Origin: Phycisphaerae bacterium
Lineage (GTDB): Bacteria; Planctomycetota; Phycisphaerae; UBA1845
DNA: 7,316 nucleotides
NCBI GenBank assembly: GCA_028277545.1
Contig: JANQGB010000868.1
Coordinates: 1 to 7,316 of the forward strand
Direction of reading: 5' to 3'
The stretch's first letter is position 1, and the number at the start of each line of letters is the position of its first letter. Shown here one piece after another: positions 1-5,970 of the stretch. The notes under the pieces were generated by a model that saw nothing but the letters and a program-made list of their open reading frames with translations, was not told the DNA's origin and made no database searches. A program made the translations under genes and the position numbers.

Positions 1-587
1 TCTTCGGCCTGGTACACCACTGGTTCGACGTCGACCTGGTGGCCCGCGTCGCCCGCGAGCGACCGGGTTATTCGTTCGTCTTGCTGGGGGATTGTCATGC
101 GGACGTGAGCGCCCTGGGTCGTATGCCGAACGTCCATCTGATCGGGCGACGCGACTACAGCGAACTTCCGGCCTACTGCCGGGCCTTCGACGCGGCGCTG
201 CTGCCGTTTCGCATCAACGAGATGACGGTCAACATCAACCCAATCAAACTGCGGGAGTACCTCGCCGCGGGGTTGCCGGTCGTCTCCACGCCGTTGCCCG
301 AGGCGCGACGTTACGAGCCGGATGTATTCGTGGCCGACGGCGCGAGCGACATTGCCAGCCATTGCGACGCGGCGCTCAGGGCCAACTCTGCGACAGAGAA
401 ACAGCGCCGGCTCGATAGCGTGGCTGCTGAGTCGTGGGATGCGGTCGTCGAGCGCCTCTCTGCCATTGTCAGCACCACGCCGAACCGCGATCAAGCTGCG
501 ACCCACGATTGCGAGGACTCGGTCGATTCAATGCGGCAGCCGCGAGACAGCACCGAGGGACTATGCGTTGTTGAATCCGTTGCCTGA
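1..587 (+). CDS. Glycosyltransferase, GT-B fold (GT1/GT4-like), C-terminal part, 5' end cut by window
   Basis: The reading frame is open from the left edge (first full codon at base 3) to a TGA at 585-587, giving 194 visible residues. The GTG at 39 is internal, because the family pattern already runs upstream of it (FGLVHHWFDVDL). The segment reads as the nucleotide-sugar-binding half of a GT-B enzyme. SFVLLGD is the beta strand that opens this domain. NVHLIGRRDYSELPAYCRAFD is the usual run before the donor site. An acidic residue in INEMT (about 219), then NPIKLREYLAAGLPVVSTP (about 237-293), matches the E-x(n)-K-x-x-EY-x-A-x-G-x-PVV donor-binding signature. The last ~50 residues (from about 440) are hydrophilic and unconserved-looking. 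Its likely role is transfer of a sugar to a lipid-linked glycan at the cytoplasmic face of the membrane. The substrate cannot be read from sequence. The polysaccharide export permease 12 bases downstream supports a role in surface glycan assembly. The family call is firm; the specific enzyme is unknown. Confidence -1.
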   Translation, partial: FGLVHHWFDVDLVARVARERPGYSFVLLGDCHADVSALGRMPNVHLIGRRDYSELPAYCRAFDAALLPFRINEMTVNINPIKLREYLAAGLPVVSTPLPEARRYEPDVFVADGASDIASHCDAALRANSATEKQRRLDSVAAESWDAVVERLSAIVSTTPNRDQAATHDCEDSVDSMRQPRDSTEGLCVVESVA

Positions 588-591
588 GGGG
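586..591 (+). promoter_or_regulatory. Ribosome binding site of the ABC-2 permease
   Basis: GAGGGG overlaps the last two bases of the glycosyltransferase stop codon and lies 8 bases before the ATG at 600. It supports that start codon and suggests the two genes are translated from one message. Confidence -1.
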
Positions 592-599
592 CCGACTTC

Positions 600-1421
600 A
601 TGCTCACCCGGCTGAGTCAGCATCGTACCGTGCTGTGGAACCTCACCTTGCGTGAGATTCGTGTGCGGTACAAACAGTCGCTTCTCGGCGTGGCCTGGGC
701 GCTGTTCGTGCCCTTGGTGATGATGCTGACCTTCTCCTTCGTGTTCAGCCAGTTGATTCGTGGCGGCGAGGGCAACGGCAAGGCAGCCGACCTCTTCGCA
801 ACCACCATGCCGTACCCGATCTTCCTGTACATCGGGCTGTTGCCCTGGGTGTTCTTCGCCCAGAGCGTCAACACGGCCACCAACTCGCTGGTGGCGAATC
901 GCAACCTGGTCACCAAGATCTACTTTCCCCGGGAGATTTTCCCGCTGTCGGCGATTCTGAGTTGCTGTTTCGACTTCCTGGTAGCGGGCATCGTGCTGGT
1001 CGGCCTGATTGCGTACTACCATCTGAGCACGCCATGGCAGTTCCAGCTGCATGCGACCACGCTGTGGCTGCCGTTGATCCTGGCGGTACAGTTGCTCTTC
1101 ACGGTTGGACTGGCCCTGTGGCTGTCTCTGGCAAACCTGTTCTACCGTGACGTCAAGTACCTGGTGACAGTAGGGCTGCAACTGGGCATGTTCTTGACTA
1201 ATGTCATCTATCCCCTGCAGTCCGCCAACCCCCTGGTTAACGCCGCAATAAACGCCAATCCCATGACTCCGGTCATCGCTTCCTACCGCCGCTGTCTAAT
1301 CGACGGGTATGCCCCGGAGCCAATCCCGTTCCTGGCTGCGGCCGGCATCTCGCTGCTCGTGCTGGCCACGGGCTGGAAATTCTTCCAGGGCACCGAGCAC
1401 AAGTTCGCCGAGTGCATCTGA
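600..1421 (+). CDS. ABC-2 type polysaccharide export permease (Wzm/KpsM/TagG family)
   Basis: This 273-residue integral membrane protein matches the family's usual length. It would form the channel of an ABC exporter moving lipid-linked O-antigen, capsule or teichoic-type glycan across the inner membrane. Hallmarks, in order: the amphipathic interface helix LTLREIRVRYKQSLLG (residues 15-30); a first membrane segment around 31-50; NLVTKIYFPREIFPLSAIL (about 102-120), typical of this family; NLFYRDVKYLV (179-189); NANPMTPVIASYRRCLIDG (218-236); and a terminal FF-x-x-x-E-x-x-FAE motif (261-271), where most relatives have FAD. About six hydrophobic segments are visible (near 31-50, 75-90, 117-140, 156-178, 187-205, 243-260). 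It follows the glycosyltransferase with a 12-base gap, so the two probably share an operon. The cognate ATP-binding subunit (Wzt/KpsT/TagH), normally adjacent, is not downstream here and may lie upstream of the window. The family call is strong; the exported polymer is unknown. Confidence -1.
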   Translation: MLTRLSQHRTVLWNLTLREIRVRYKQSLLGVAWALFVPLVMMLTFSFVFSQLIRGGEGNGKAADLFATTMPYPIFLYIGLLPWVFFAQSVNTATNSLVANRNLVTKIYFPREIFPLSAILSCCFDFLVAGIVLVGLIAYYHLSTPWQFQLHATTLWLPLILAVQLLFTVGLALWLSLANLFYRDVKYLVTVGLQLGMFLTNVIYPLQSANPLVNAAINANPMTPVIASYRRCLIDGYAPEPIPFLAAAGISLLVLATGWKFFQGTEHKFAECI

Positions 1422-1516
1422 CCTGACAGCGCTACGACGTATAACTGGATCGCCGGCTACACCAGGCTGCGCGGACGTCCACCCGGGCGGAAGGTCGCGG
1501 GCGGCACGTCAAAAAG

Positions 1517-1568
1517 CAGGGTATTTGTAGCAAGCGCCTTGAAATGCTGGCGCCCAAAGTCTACCCTG
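1517..1568 (+). repeat. Nested inverted repeats upstream of the cupredoxin gene
   Basis: A 7-base perfect inverted repeat (CAGGGTA ... TACCCTG) surrounds a 5-base one (GCGCC ... GGCGC, 10-base loop). The inner and outer stems are separated by 10 and 8 unpaired bases, so this could be an operator-like dyad or a loosely folded RNA. It is seen directly in the sequence; any function is inference. Confidence -1.
1539..1567 (+). promoter_or_regulatory. Weak sigma70-type promoter candidate for the cupredoxin gene
   Basis: TTGAAA (1539-1544, five of six matches to the -35 consensus) is separated by 17 bases from TACCCT (1562-1567, only three of six matches to the -10 consensus). It sits inside the nested inverted repeat, so a repressor bound there would cover it. 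The poor -10 box keeps confidence low. If real, the leader would be roughly 190 bases. Confidence -1.
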
Positions 1569-1579
1569 AACCGTATTGG

Positions 1580-1596
1580 CGGAGATGCTTTCTCCG
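1580..1596 (+). repeat. Small perfect hairpin in the presumed cupredoxin leader
   Basis: CGGAGA (1580-1585) pairs with TCTCCG (1591-1596) across a 5-base loop, with a possible extra G-T pair outside. No T run follows, so it does not look like an intrinsic terminator. It would lie near the 5' end of a transcript made from the candidate promoter at 1539-1567 and could stabilise it. Confidence -1.
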
Positions 1597-1752
1597 TGGG
1601 CCTTTGAGCAAGACACATTCAAGAGTGGGAAGGGAGTCCTGCTGTGCGCCATGGCAACAAGTCAAGGCGACATCTGCCAATCGACAGATAGACAGGCGGC
1701 CTGCCGGGCTGGAGCGGCGGCGCCGAGGGGGTTTCCACGAGTTCGAGTGAAG

Positions 1753-1758
1753 AGGAGG
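1753..1758 (+). promoter_or_regulatory. Consensus ribosome binding site of the cupredoxin gene
   Basis: A perfect AGGAGG lies 5 bases before the ATG at 1764. This is the strongest ribosome site in the window and fixes the start codon. Confidence -1.
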
Positions 1759-1763
1759 AAGCG

Positions 1764-2243
1764 ATGAAGGTCAAGGTGAGTTGGCTGGCGGCAGCGGTTG
1801 CGCTGGCGGTGGTCTGTGGCGGCACCGCGCCCGTGTTGGCGGAGGTGCACGTGGTTGAGGTGCGGGGTGACAACACGTACTTTCCGGATGCAGTGACCAT
1901 TGCGGTTGGAGACACCGTGCGCTGGACCTGGGTCGGAGGCTTTCACGACGTTAAGAGTGGCGTTGGCGGCGTACACGACGGCAACTTCGACTCGGGCAGC
2001 CCCGGGGTCGGCCTGCCGGACTTCGACGTAGTTTTCGATGAGGCGTTCCTGACTGCCAATCCCATGCCTGACAACATCTATCCCTACTACTGCAGCGTGC
2101 ATGTTGCCCAGGGAATGGATGGGACGGTAACGGTTGAGGCTCCCATCCCCACCATGTCGGAGTGGGGACTGATCATTATGGGCGTGCTGGTGGTAGGCGC
2201 GGCCGTGGTGTTGATTCGCCGACAGCGAGCACTGGCTGCTTAG
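1764..2243 (+). CDS. Secreted plastocyanin/azurin-like cupredoxin with IPTL-CTERM sorting tail
   Basis: The product is 159 residues. Residues 1-26 form a Sec signal peptide: Lys at 2 and 4, a hydrophobic core, and a probable cut after VLA-26. Residues 27-126 form a cupredoxin domain: VEVRGDNTYFPDAVTIAVGDTVRWTW is the classic opening strand pair. The type 1 copper ligands are all visible: His61 (GGFHDV), Cys110 and His113 (YYCSVH), and Met118 (QGMDGTV), with the usual C-x2-H-x4-M spacing. Residues 128-159 form a C-terminal tag: IPTMSEWGLIIMG, a hydrophobic helix to about 150, then RRQR. This matches the IPTL-CTERM sorting signal, with Met in place of Leu. The mature protein is probably a blue-copper electron carrier or copper protein processed by an exosortase-type enzyme at the envelope. 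Its redox partner is unknown. It appears to be a single-gene transcript, with a perfect ribosome site before it and a strong terminator after it. The domain and tail calls are firm; the physiological role is inferred. Confidence -1.
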   Translation: MKVKVSWLAAAVALAVVCGGTAPVLAEVHVVEVRGDNTYFPDAVTIAVGDTVRWTWVGGFHDVKSGVGGVHDGNFDSGSPGVGLPDFDVVFDEAFLTANPMPDNIYPYYCSVHVAQGMDGTVTVEAPIPTMSEWGLIIMGVLVVGAAVVLIRRQRALAA

Positions 2244-2275
2244 TTCGCGAAACGCACAGTGTAGATGAGCACATG

Positions 2276-2316
2276 GGCGGAGTCCGGCCTACCCGGCCGG
2301 CTTCCGCCTTTTTTTT
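2276..2316 (+). terminator. Rho-independent terminator after the cupredoxin gene
   Basis: Arms 2276-2289 and 2295-2308 pair over 14 positions with two central mismatches: GGCGGA and CCGGCC on the left match TCCGCC and GGCCGG on the right. The loop is five bases (TACCC), and eight consecutive T follow (2309-2316). It begins 32 bases after the stop codon and separates the cupredoxin transcript from the PEP-CTERM gene. Confidence -1.
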
Positions 2317-2378
2317 CGGCCGTTGGCCTGAGTGTCAGGATTGCAGCGGCTGGCGCACGGCTGCCGTCGGCCGATTTC

Positions 2379-2408
2379 TTGACCGCGGTTGAGCGGGAAA
2401 GCTACAGT
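2379..2408 (+). promoter_or_regulatory. Sigma70-type promoter candidate for the PEP-CTERM gene
   Basis: TTGACC (2379-2384, five of six consensus matches) is followed after 18 bases by TACAGT (2403-2408, four of six). It lies just beyond the terminator at 2276-2316 and about 100 bases before the start codon at 2512, where a promoter for that gene would be expected. It is plausible from position and match, but not tested. Confidence -1.
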
Positions 2409-2495
2409 CAAGTGCAGGACCGGTACAGCCTGTACGGGCGGCGCGGCAGTCGTGCGGACCGGCGGTCACGGTGCGCGGTCACGCGTATTGCGGGG

Positions 2496-2501
2496 AAGGA
2501 G
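2496..2501 (+). promoter_or_regulatory. Ribosome binding site deciding the PEP-CTERM gene start
   Basis: AAGGAG lies 10 bases before the ATG at 2512. This ATG is immediately followed by a good signal peptide. It is therefore preferred to the in-frame upstream start at 2389, which would add 41 Arg/Gly-rich residues in front of the signal peptide. Confidence -1.
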
Positions 2502-2511
2502 AAACCGTGGC

Positions 2512-3471
2512 ATGTTGAAACGCGGACTCTGGCTGTGCGTTCTGCTTGGGGTGATCACCACAGGTGCGTATGCCGGTGCGCCGTTTCGAGAGCGTGAGAC
2601 CAACAACACCGTAAGCAGCGCCTACCGAGTGGCCGGCGTCAATACGCCTGCTGTTGCCTTCGAAGGAACGCTCGGGCCGGACGGCACCATATCGGGTGTT
2701 GATTTCGCCGAGTTGGAGATACCGTCGTCGCTACCATTGGTCACGATATCAGTATTCGACTACACGCCGGGGAAGTACGACCACGACTCGTACATCGGCG
2801 TCTATCACCCGGACCGCACCTTGTGGGAGGTCGCGGATGATGGTAACCCGGGGCTCCTGTCGTCCATACACTTCAGGCCCGTCGTGCCGGGGCGGTGGAG
2901 AGCGGCAGTCACAGGCCTGGGCGACTTCTACTTCGCGGGGCGGGATCACAATCAACGGTTCGACTACCGCATAGTGGTGTCGATGGGAGCGACGGCGACC
3001 GAGCGCGGCGACAACGATACGGCGGCGTCGAGCCAGGCGCTACCGGCCAAGTTGTTAGTCACGGGGGCCGCTTCCGTCGAGGGCCGGCTGGCGCCGGACT
3101 CGACGCCGGGGGGGATTGACTTCTACTCGCTGAACGTGAAAGCGGGCACGCTGGTAACGGCTGCGTTGTTTGACTTCACGCCCGTACCGGAGCACGATAC
3201 TGACGGATTGCTGGCGGTGTATGGGCCGGATGGCGAGCTGGTCGCCTCCGATGATGCCGGCGGTGTGGACTTCCTGCCGGCCATCCACTTCGTCGCTCGC
3301 CAAGGCGGCACATACACGGTGGCCGTCACCGGCTGGCCGGACTTCGATTTTGATGGCCGAGGCCATTCAGAAGTCTTCGACTATCGGCTGGTGATCAGCA
3401 CACCCGAGCCGGCGTCTCTGACGTTCCTGGCCATCGGCGCCGCGGTTGCGGGCCGCCGCAGACGAAGGTAG
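2512..3471 (+). CDS. PEP-CTERM exported protein with two tandem PPC-like repeats
   Basis: The product is 319 residues from the chosen ATG. Residues 1-21 are a Sec signal peptide (MLKRG, hydrophobic core, cut after AYA). Two homologous units follow, about 27-157 and 164-296. Each opens with an E-x-(N/D)-N-x-T-like start (RETNNT; RGDNDT). Each then shows EG-x-L-x-PD, a GxDF strand, FD(Y/F)TP, a VY-x-PD-x-x-L strand, SIHF or AIHF, an aromatic-G-x-(W/Y)-x-x-AVTG strand, and FDYR(I/L)V(V/I)S. This layout resembles the bacterial pre-peptidase C-terminal (PPC) beta-sandwich. No catalytic domain is present. The tail is TPEPASL (297-303), a short hydrophobic stretch, then five arginines (315-319): a PEP-CTERM sorting signal for exosortase-type processing. 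It is probably a surface or matrix protein; ligand and function are unknown. Its own promoter candidate and an upstream terminator suggest single-gene transcription. The tail and repeats are clear; the PPC assignment is likely. Confidence -1.
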   Translation: MLKRGLWLCVLLGVITTGAYAGAPFRERETNNTVSSAYRVAGVNTPAVAFEGTLGPDGTISGVDFAELEIPSSLPLVTISVFDYTPGKYDHDSYIGVYHPDRTLWEVADDGNPGLLSSIHFRPVVPGRWRAAVTGLGDFYFAGRDHNQRFDYRIVVSMGATATERGDNDTAASSQALPAKLLVTGAASVEGRLAPDSTPGGIDFYSLNVKAGTLVTAALFDFTPVPEHDTDGLLAVYGPDGELVASDDAGGVDFLPAIHFVARQGGTYTVAVTGWPDFDFDGRGHSEVFDYRLVISTPEPASLTFLAIGAAVAGRRRRR

Positions 3472-3473
3472 TC

Positions 3474-3500
3474 GTCAGGCCGGCAAGCCGCGCGCCTGAC
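3474..3500. terminator. Hairpin between convergent genes, possible bidirectional terminator without T run
   Basis: GTCAGGC plus CGGC (3474-3484) pairs with GCCG (3487-3490) and GCCTGAC (3494-3500), leaving a two-base AA loop and a three-base CGC bulge. It lies three bases after the PEP-CTERM stop, in the 91-base gap between convergent genes. No T tract follows on either strand. It may therefore act only as a 3'-end stabiliser or a weak terminator. Confidence -1.
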
Positions 3501-3562
3501 TCGGACTCCAGGCTCTTCCCAGGCCAGTGCGGTTGATGACTTCCTGACGGCAGCAGCGTTCG

Positions 3563-4273
3563 CTATGGCAAGCGCCGGAAGAACCGGTTCCACCGCGGCA
3601 GGTAGTAGTTGTCGAGATCAAACGACACCACAACAGCGGTTGACTTTCCGAGGATGTGGCTTCTAGGGACGAATCCGAAGACGCGCGAGTCTCGGCTGTT
3701 GCTGCGGTTGTCGCCCATGACGAAATAGTGACCGGGTGGCACCGTTACCTGAGGGAAGAAGCCATTTAAGGCGCCTCGCGGGTCGACCATCACCGGGTGA
3801 GCCTGGCCGTCAATGCGCTCAGCGGCAAAGAGATTCCCTGGCAAGATGTCAGCATCAGCCCGGCGGAGGACTTCCGGGTCGATCTTCTCATAGTCAGCCG
3901 GCAGGTCGTTGATAAGCAGTCGATTGGCCCGGATTTCAAGGCGGTCACCAGGAAGTCCCACGACCCGTTTGACCAGGCGGGTGCCGTCATCGGGCGAGGT
4001 GAGGACGACAATATCGCCTCGTTGCGGCCCGTTCCACTCTGCCATCCACCACCGTGTGAAGGGCACGCGCAGGCCATAGGCCGTCTTGTTTACGAAGATG
4101 CGGTCGCCCTCCATGATGGTAGGCTTCATGGAGCCCGTGGGTACGTCGTTCCAGTCCGCCACGGCCGAGCGCAGCGTGCACAGTACGACTGCCACGACCA
4201 GGAAGGGCCGACCCCATGCCAGCCAGAACCGGCGCACTAGCGTCTTCCAGTCGGGTCGCTTCTTGGTTGGCAT
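3563..4273 (-). CDS. lepB: Signal peptidase I (type I, S26 family)
   Basis: This 236-residue membrane-bound serine peptidase removes Sec and Tat signal peptides from exported proteins, using a Ser/Lys dyad on the outer side of the inner membrane. Residues 1-19 are basic and cytoplasmic; one hydrophobic membrane segment covers about 22-39. Then come box B with the nucleophile (VPTGSMKPTI, Ser48), box D with the general base (RLVKRVVGLPGD, Lys102), LEIRANRLLINDLP, and box E (GHYFVMGDNRSNSRDSRVFG, about 181-200). All key residues are intact. The stretch between Lys102 and GDNR is about 85 residues, as in medium-length bacterial enzymes. The start is supported by GGAGG 9 bases upstream (4283-4287 on the forward strand). 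It is preceded by 215 non-coding bases after the M16 pair, so it may have its own promoter, though I see no convincing one. The identity is secure; some genomes carry several paralogues, so the symbol denotes function only. Confidence -1.
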   Translation of the reverse strand: MPTKKRPDWKTLVRRFWLAWGRPFLVVAVVLCTLRSAVADWNDVPTGSMKPTIMEGDRIFVNKTAYGLRVPFTRWWMAEWNGPQRGDIVVLTSPDDGTRLVKRVVGLPGDRLEIRANRLLINDLPADYEKIDPEVLRRADADILPGNLFAAERIDGQAHPVMVDPRGALNGFFPQVTVPPGHYFVMGDNRSNSRDSRVFGFVPRSHILGKSTAVVVSFDLDNYYLPRWNRFFRRLP

Positions 4274-4488
4274 AATTTCGCGCCTCCGGATTGCGTAGAT
4301 CTGATCCCAGAGTACTACGGCGGTCGCCGGCGGCGAGTTCAGAGGCCTCGCTAAACGGGTGACAGAATCCTACAAGACGTCCGGTATTCGTAGCACCGGC
4401 GCACTGCGGTACCGGCGGCCGCTACGGGAGTTTCGCCCTCCGCTGAGCTGCTACCACAGCGCCTGGCACGGATGTCGGGGTGGTCGGG
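4274..4488. other. 215-base gap between the M16 pair and signal peptidase I
   Basis: No gene and no clear intrinsic terminator are seen on either strand. It holds GC-rich self-complementary patches, for example GTAGC (4390-4394) with GCTAC (4420-4424) and a GCGGCCGC palindrome at 4415-4422. These could form RNA structure but have no T run. A promoter for signal peptidase I would be expected here, reading leftwards; none matches consensus well enough to name. Confidence -1.
4283..4287 (-). promoter_or_regulatory. Ribosome binding site of signal peptidase I
   Basis: GGAGG on the reverse strand lies 9 bases before the ATG whose first base is 4273, confirming the chosen start. Confidence -1.
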
Positions 4489-5970
4489 TTATCGTTTCAA
4501 CGTGTCCGGATCGCGCAGGGGCAACACGGTTACCTGACCGAACTTCTCCAGCTTGAGACCCGGGGCCTTATCGTGTCCGCCGGCCAGGATAGCGTCGGCA
4601 TCACCCACGGCCAGTATCACTAGTTGGTCCGGGTGCAGATACTTCTTGGCTACCCGGTGGACGTCCTCCGCAGTGACCTGCCTGAGTTTCTCGATGTAGC
4701 TCTGCCAGTAGCCCGGTTCGCGACCGGAGTACTCGTCGCGGGCGTAGGTGCCCAGCAGCGCCATCTTGGTCGGGAAAGCCTGCGGAAAACTTTCGACGAA
4801 GTAGGAGATCGTGCTCTGCACGTCCTCTGCCGAGGGCTTCTCGCTTCGCAGGCGATCAATCTCATCCAGGACCAGGCCCACCGCGTAGGCGCAGGCGTTG
4901 CTCTTACTCTGGAAGTAGCACCTGAAGTCGCCAGCATAGTAGACGCCCTGGCCGAACGAACTGCCTACGCTGTAGGCCAGCCCTTCGTCGGAACGTACCT
5001 TCTTGGCCAACCTGGACTGGAAGCCGGTTCCACCCAGAATGCCGTTCATGACTCGCAGGGCGAATTCGTCGGGCGAGCCGCGCATGATCGTCTTGTGGCC
5101 GATAGACACTCGCCCCTGATTGACGTCCTGCTTGTTGACCGCGTAGACGCCAGCTTGCGGTTGGTGGTCGGGCTTGGGGAATTTGGCGTTATTGCGCTCT
5201 CCCACGGGCCAGGAGCCGAAGATCGTCTCGAGTTTGGCGATCATATCCTGCCGGTCGAAGTCGCCGGCCACGGTTACGATCATGTTGCCGGGGTGGAAGT
5301 ACTTGCGGTGAAAGGCGAGCATGTCGTCGCGGGTAATGGCGTTGATCGACTCGGAACTCGGATAGCGGTTGCTGAAGTGGTCCGCCCCGTCCAGGAGGAA
5401 TCCCCACTCCAGGCCCTCTATGGCACTGCTGCGATCATTGCGCCGCTTGATGTTCTGCAGGCGGCGTTCCTTGGCCTTGCGGAGGCGCTCCTCGTCGAAG
5501 CGCGGATAGCGCAGCACGTCGACCAACAGGGCCAGGCCGGCATCGATATCCTTGGCCAGACAGGAGAGTCCGGCTGAGCCGCTGGTGTCTCCAATCCTGG
5601 TGGAGATCGACGCCGCCAGGAAGTCGATCTCCTCGTCCAGTTCCTCGGGGGTCAGGTTCTGTGTGCCGCCGTCCCGGAGCTGGTCGCCGGCCAGGGCCGC
5701 CAGGCCGGCCTGGCCGGGGGGGTCAAAGGCGCCGCCGGTTCTCACCATGATGTTGAGGTCAAACGTCGGCAGCATGCGGTCTTCAGCGACAAACACCACC
5801 GTGCCATTGGAGAGCACCACGCGGAGTTCATCCGCGGGCGGTACCTTGTAATCCAGCTTGGGATACACCAGGTCCTTGGGGTGCGACGGGATGGGCTCCG
5901 CCGCGCCGGCCGCTGCCACCGTGCCGATCAGCATGCCGACGGCGAGTATGAGAGTCAGAGTCTTGGACAT
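4489..5970 (-). CDS. M16 peptidase family protein, non-zinc partner subunit (Arg/Tyr-bearing)
   Basis: The product is 493 residues. Residues 1-23 or 24 form a Sec signal peptide (MSKTLTLILAVGMLIG, AGA/A cut), so it is periplasmic or exported. The mature start (HPKDLVYPKLDYKVPP, then RVVLSNGTVVFVAEDRMLP) is typical of secreted M16 second subunits. The first M16 domain lacks the zinc motif: where HxxEH should stand, the sequence reads GLAAL (89-93), followed by LRDGGT. The second domain keeps the substrate-binding pair, LAKKVRSDEGLAYSVGSSF, with Arg326 and Tyr333. This is the pattern of a non-catalytic partner that supplies the Arg/Tyr pair to a zinc-bearing subunit, as known for two-subunit M16B enzymes. 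The start codon directly abuts the stop of the upstream M16 gene, and its ribosome site lies inside that gene, so the two are probably co-translated and form a heterodimer. The family is certain; the substrate is unknown. Confidence -1.
   Translation of the reverse strand: MSKTLTLILAVGMLIGTVAAAGAAEPIPSHPKDLVYPKLDYKVPPADELRVVLSNGTVVFVAEDRMLPTFDLNIMVRTGGAFDPPGQAGLAALAGDQLRDGGTQNLTPEELDEEIDFLAASISTRIGDTSGSAGLSCLAKDIDAGLALLVDVLRYPRFDEERLRKAKERRLQNIKRRNDRSSAIEGLEWGFLLDGADHFSNRYPSSESINAITRDDMLAFHRKYFHPGNMIVTVAGDFDRQDMIAKLETIFGSWPVGERNNAKFPKPDHQPQAGVYAVNKQDVNQGRVSIGHKTIMRGSPDEFALRVMNGILGGTGFQSRLAKKVRSDEGLAYSVGSSFGQGVYYAGDFRCYFQSKSNACAYAVGLVLDEIDRLRSEKPSAEDVQSTISYFVESFPQAFPTKMALLGTYARDEYSGREPGYWQSYIEKLRQVTAEDVHRVAKKYLHPDQLVILAVGDADAILAGGHDKAPGLKLEKFGQVTVLPLRDPDTLKR

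Larger units (their letters stand above)
1422..1763. other. 342-base intergenic region before the cupredoxin gene
   Basis: No convincing gene lies here: the short open frames lack family-like sequence and good ribosome sites. I see no T-rich intrinsic terminator after the permease. Three inverted repeats are present. An outer pair, CAGGGTA (1517-1523) and TACCCTG (1562-1568), encloses an inner pair, GCGCC (1534-1538) and GGCGC (1549-1553). A separate hairpin, CGGAGA/TCTCCG, lies at 1580-1596. The last ~90 bases are purine- and GC-rich and lead into the ribosome site at 1753. Confidence -1.

Noticed and set aside
561..1181. Reverse-strand open frame (206 codons) opposite the permease gene
   Set aside because: It is a Gln/Arg/Glu/His-rich translation typical of the antisense of a hydrophobic membrane protein; the permease motifs on the other strand are clear.
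1427..1480. Short palindromes AGCGCT and GGACGTCC just after the permease gene, considered as a terminator or operator
   Set aside because: Palindromes of 6-8 bases are expected by chance in GC-rich DNA; no T run follows them and no second copy is seen.
2351..2365. Possible sigma54 site TGGCGC...TGCC upstream of the PEP-CTERM gene, considered because some PEP-CTERM genes are sigma54-regulated
   Set aside because: The GG to GC spacing is one base too short and the -12 element is poor; the sigma70-like pair at 2379-2408 fits better.
2389..2511. Upstream in-frame start adding 41 residues to the PEP-CTERM protein
   Set aside because: The added residues are Arg/Gly/Thr-rich and would bury the signal peptide; AAGGAG precedes the ATG at 2512, and the candidate promoter overlaps the upstream start.
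3797..4240. Forward-strand open frame (147 codons) inside signal peptidase I
   Set aside because: It is fully antisense to the catalytic boxes of signal peptidase I and shows no domain signature.
4464..4478. TGGCACG resembling a sigma54 -24 element on the forward strand
   Set aside because: No -12 GC at the right distance, and no gene follows on that strand.
4624..5577. Long open frame on the forward strand (317 codons) opposite the second M16 gene
   Set aside because: It lies wholly antisense to a gene with unmistakable M16 family sequence, has no recognisable family pattern itself, and long antisense frames are common in GC-rich coding DNA.
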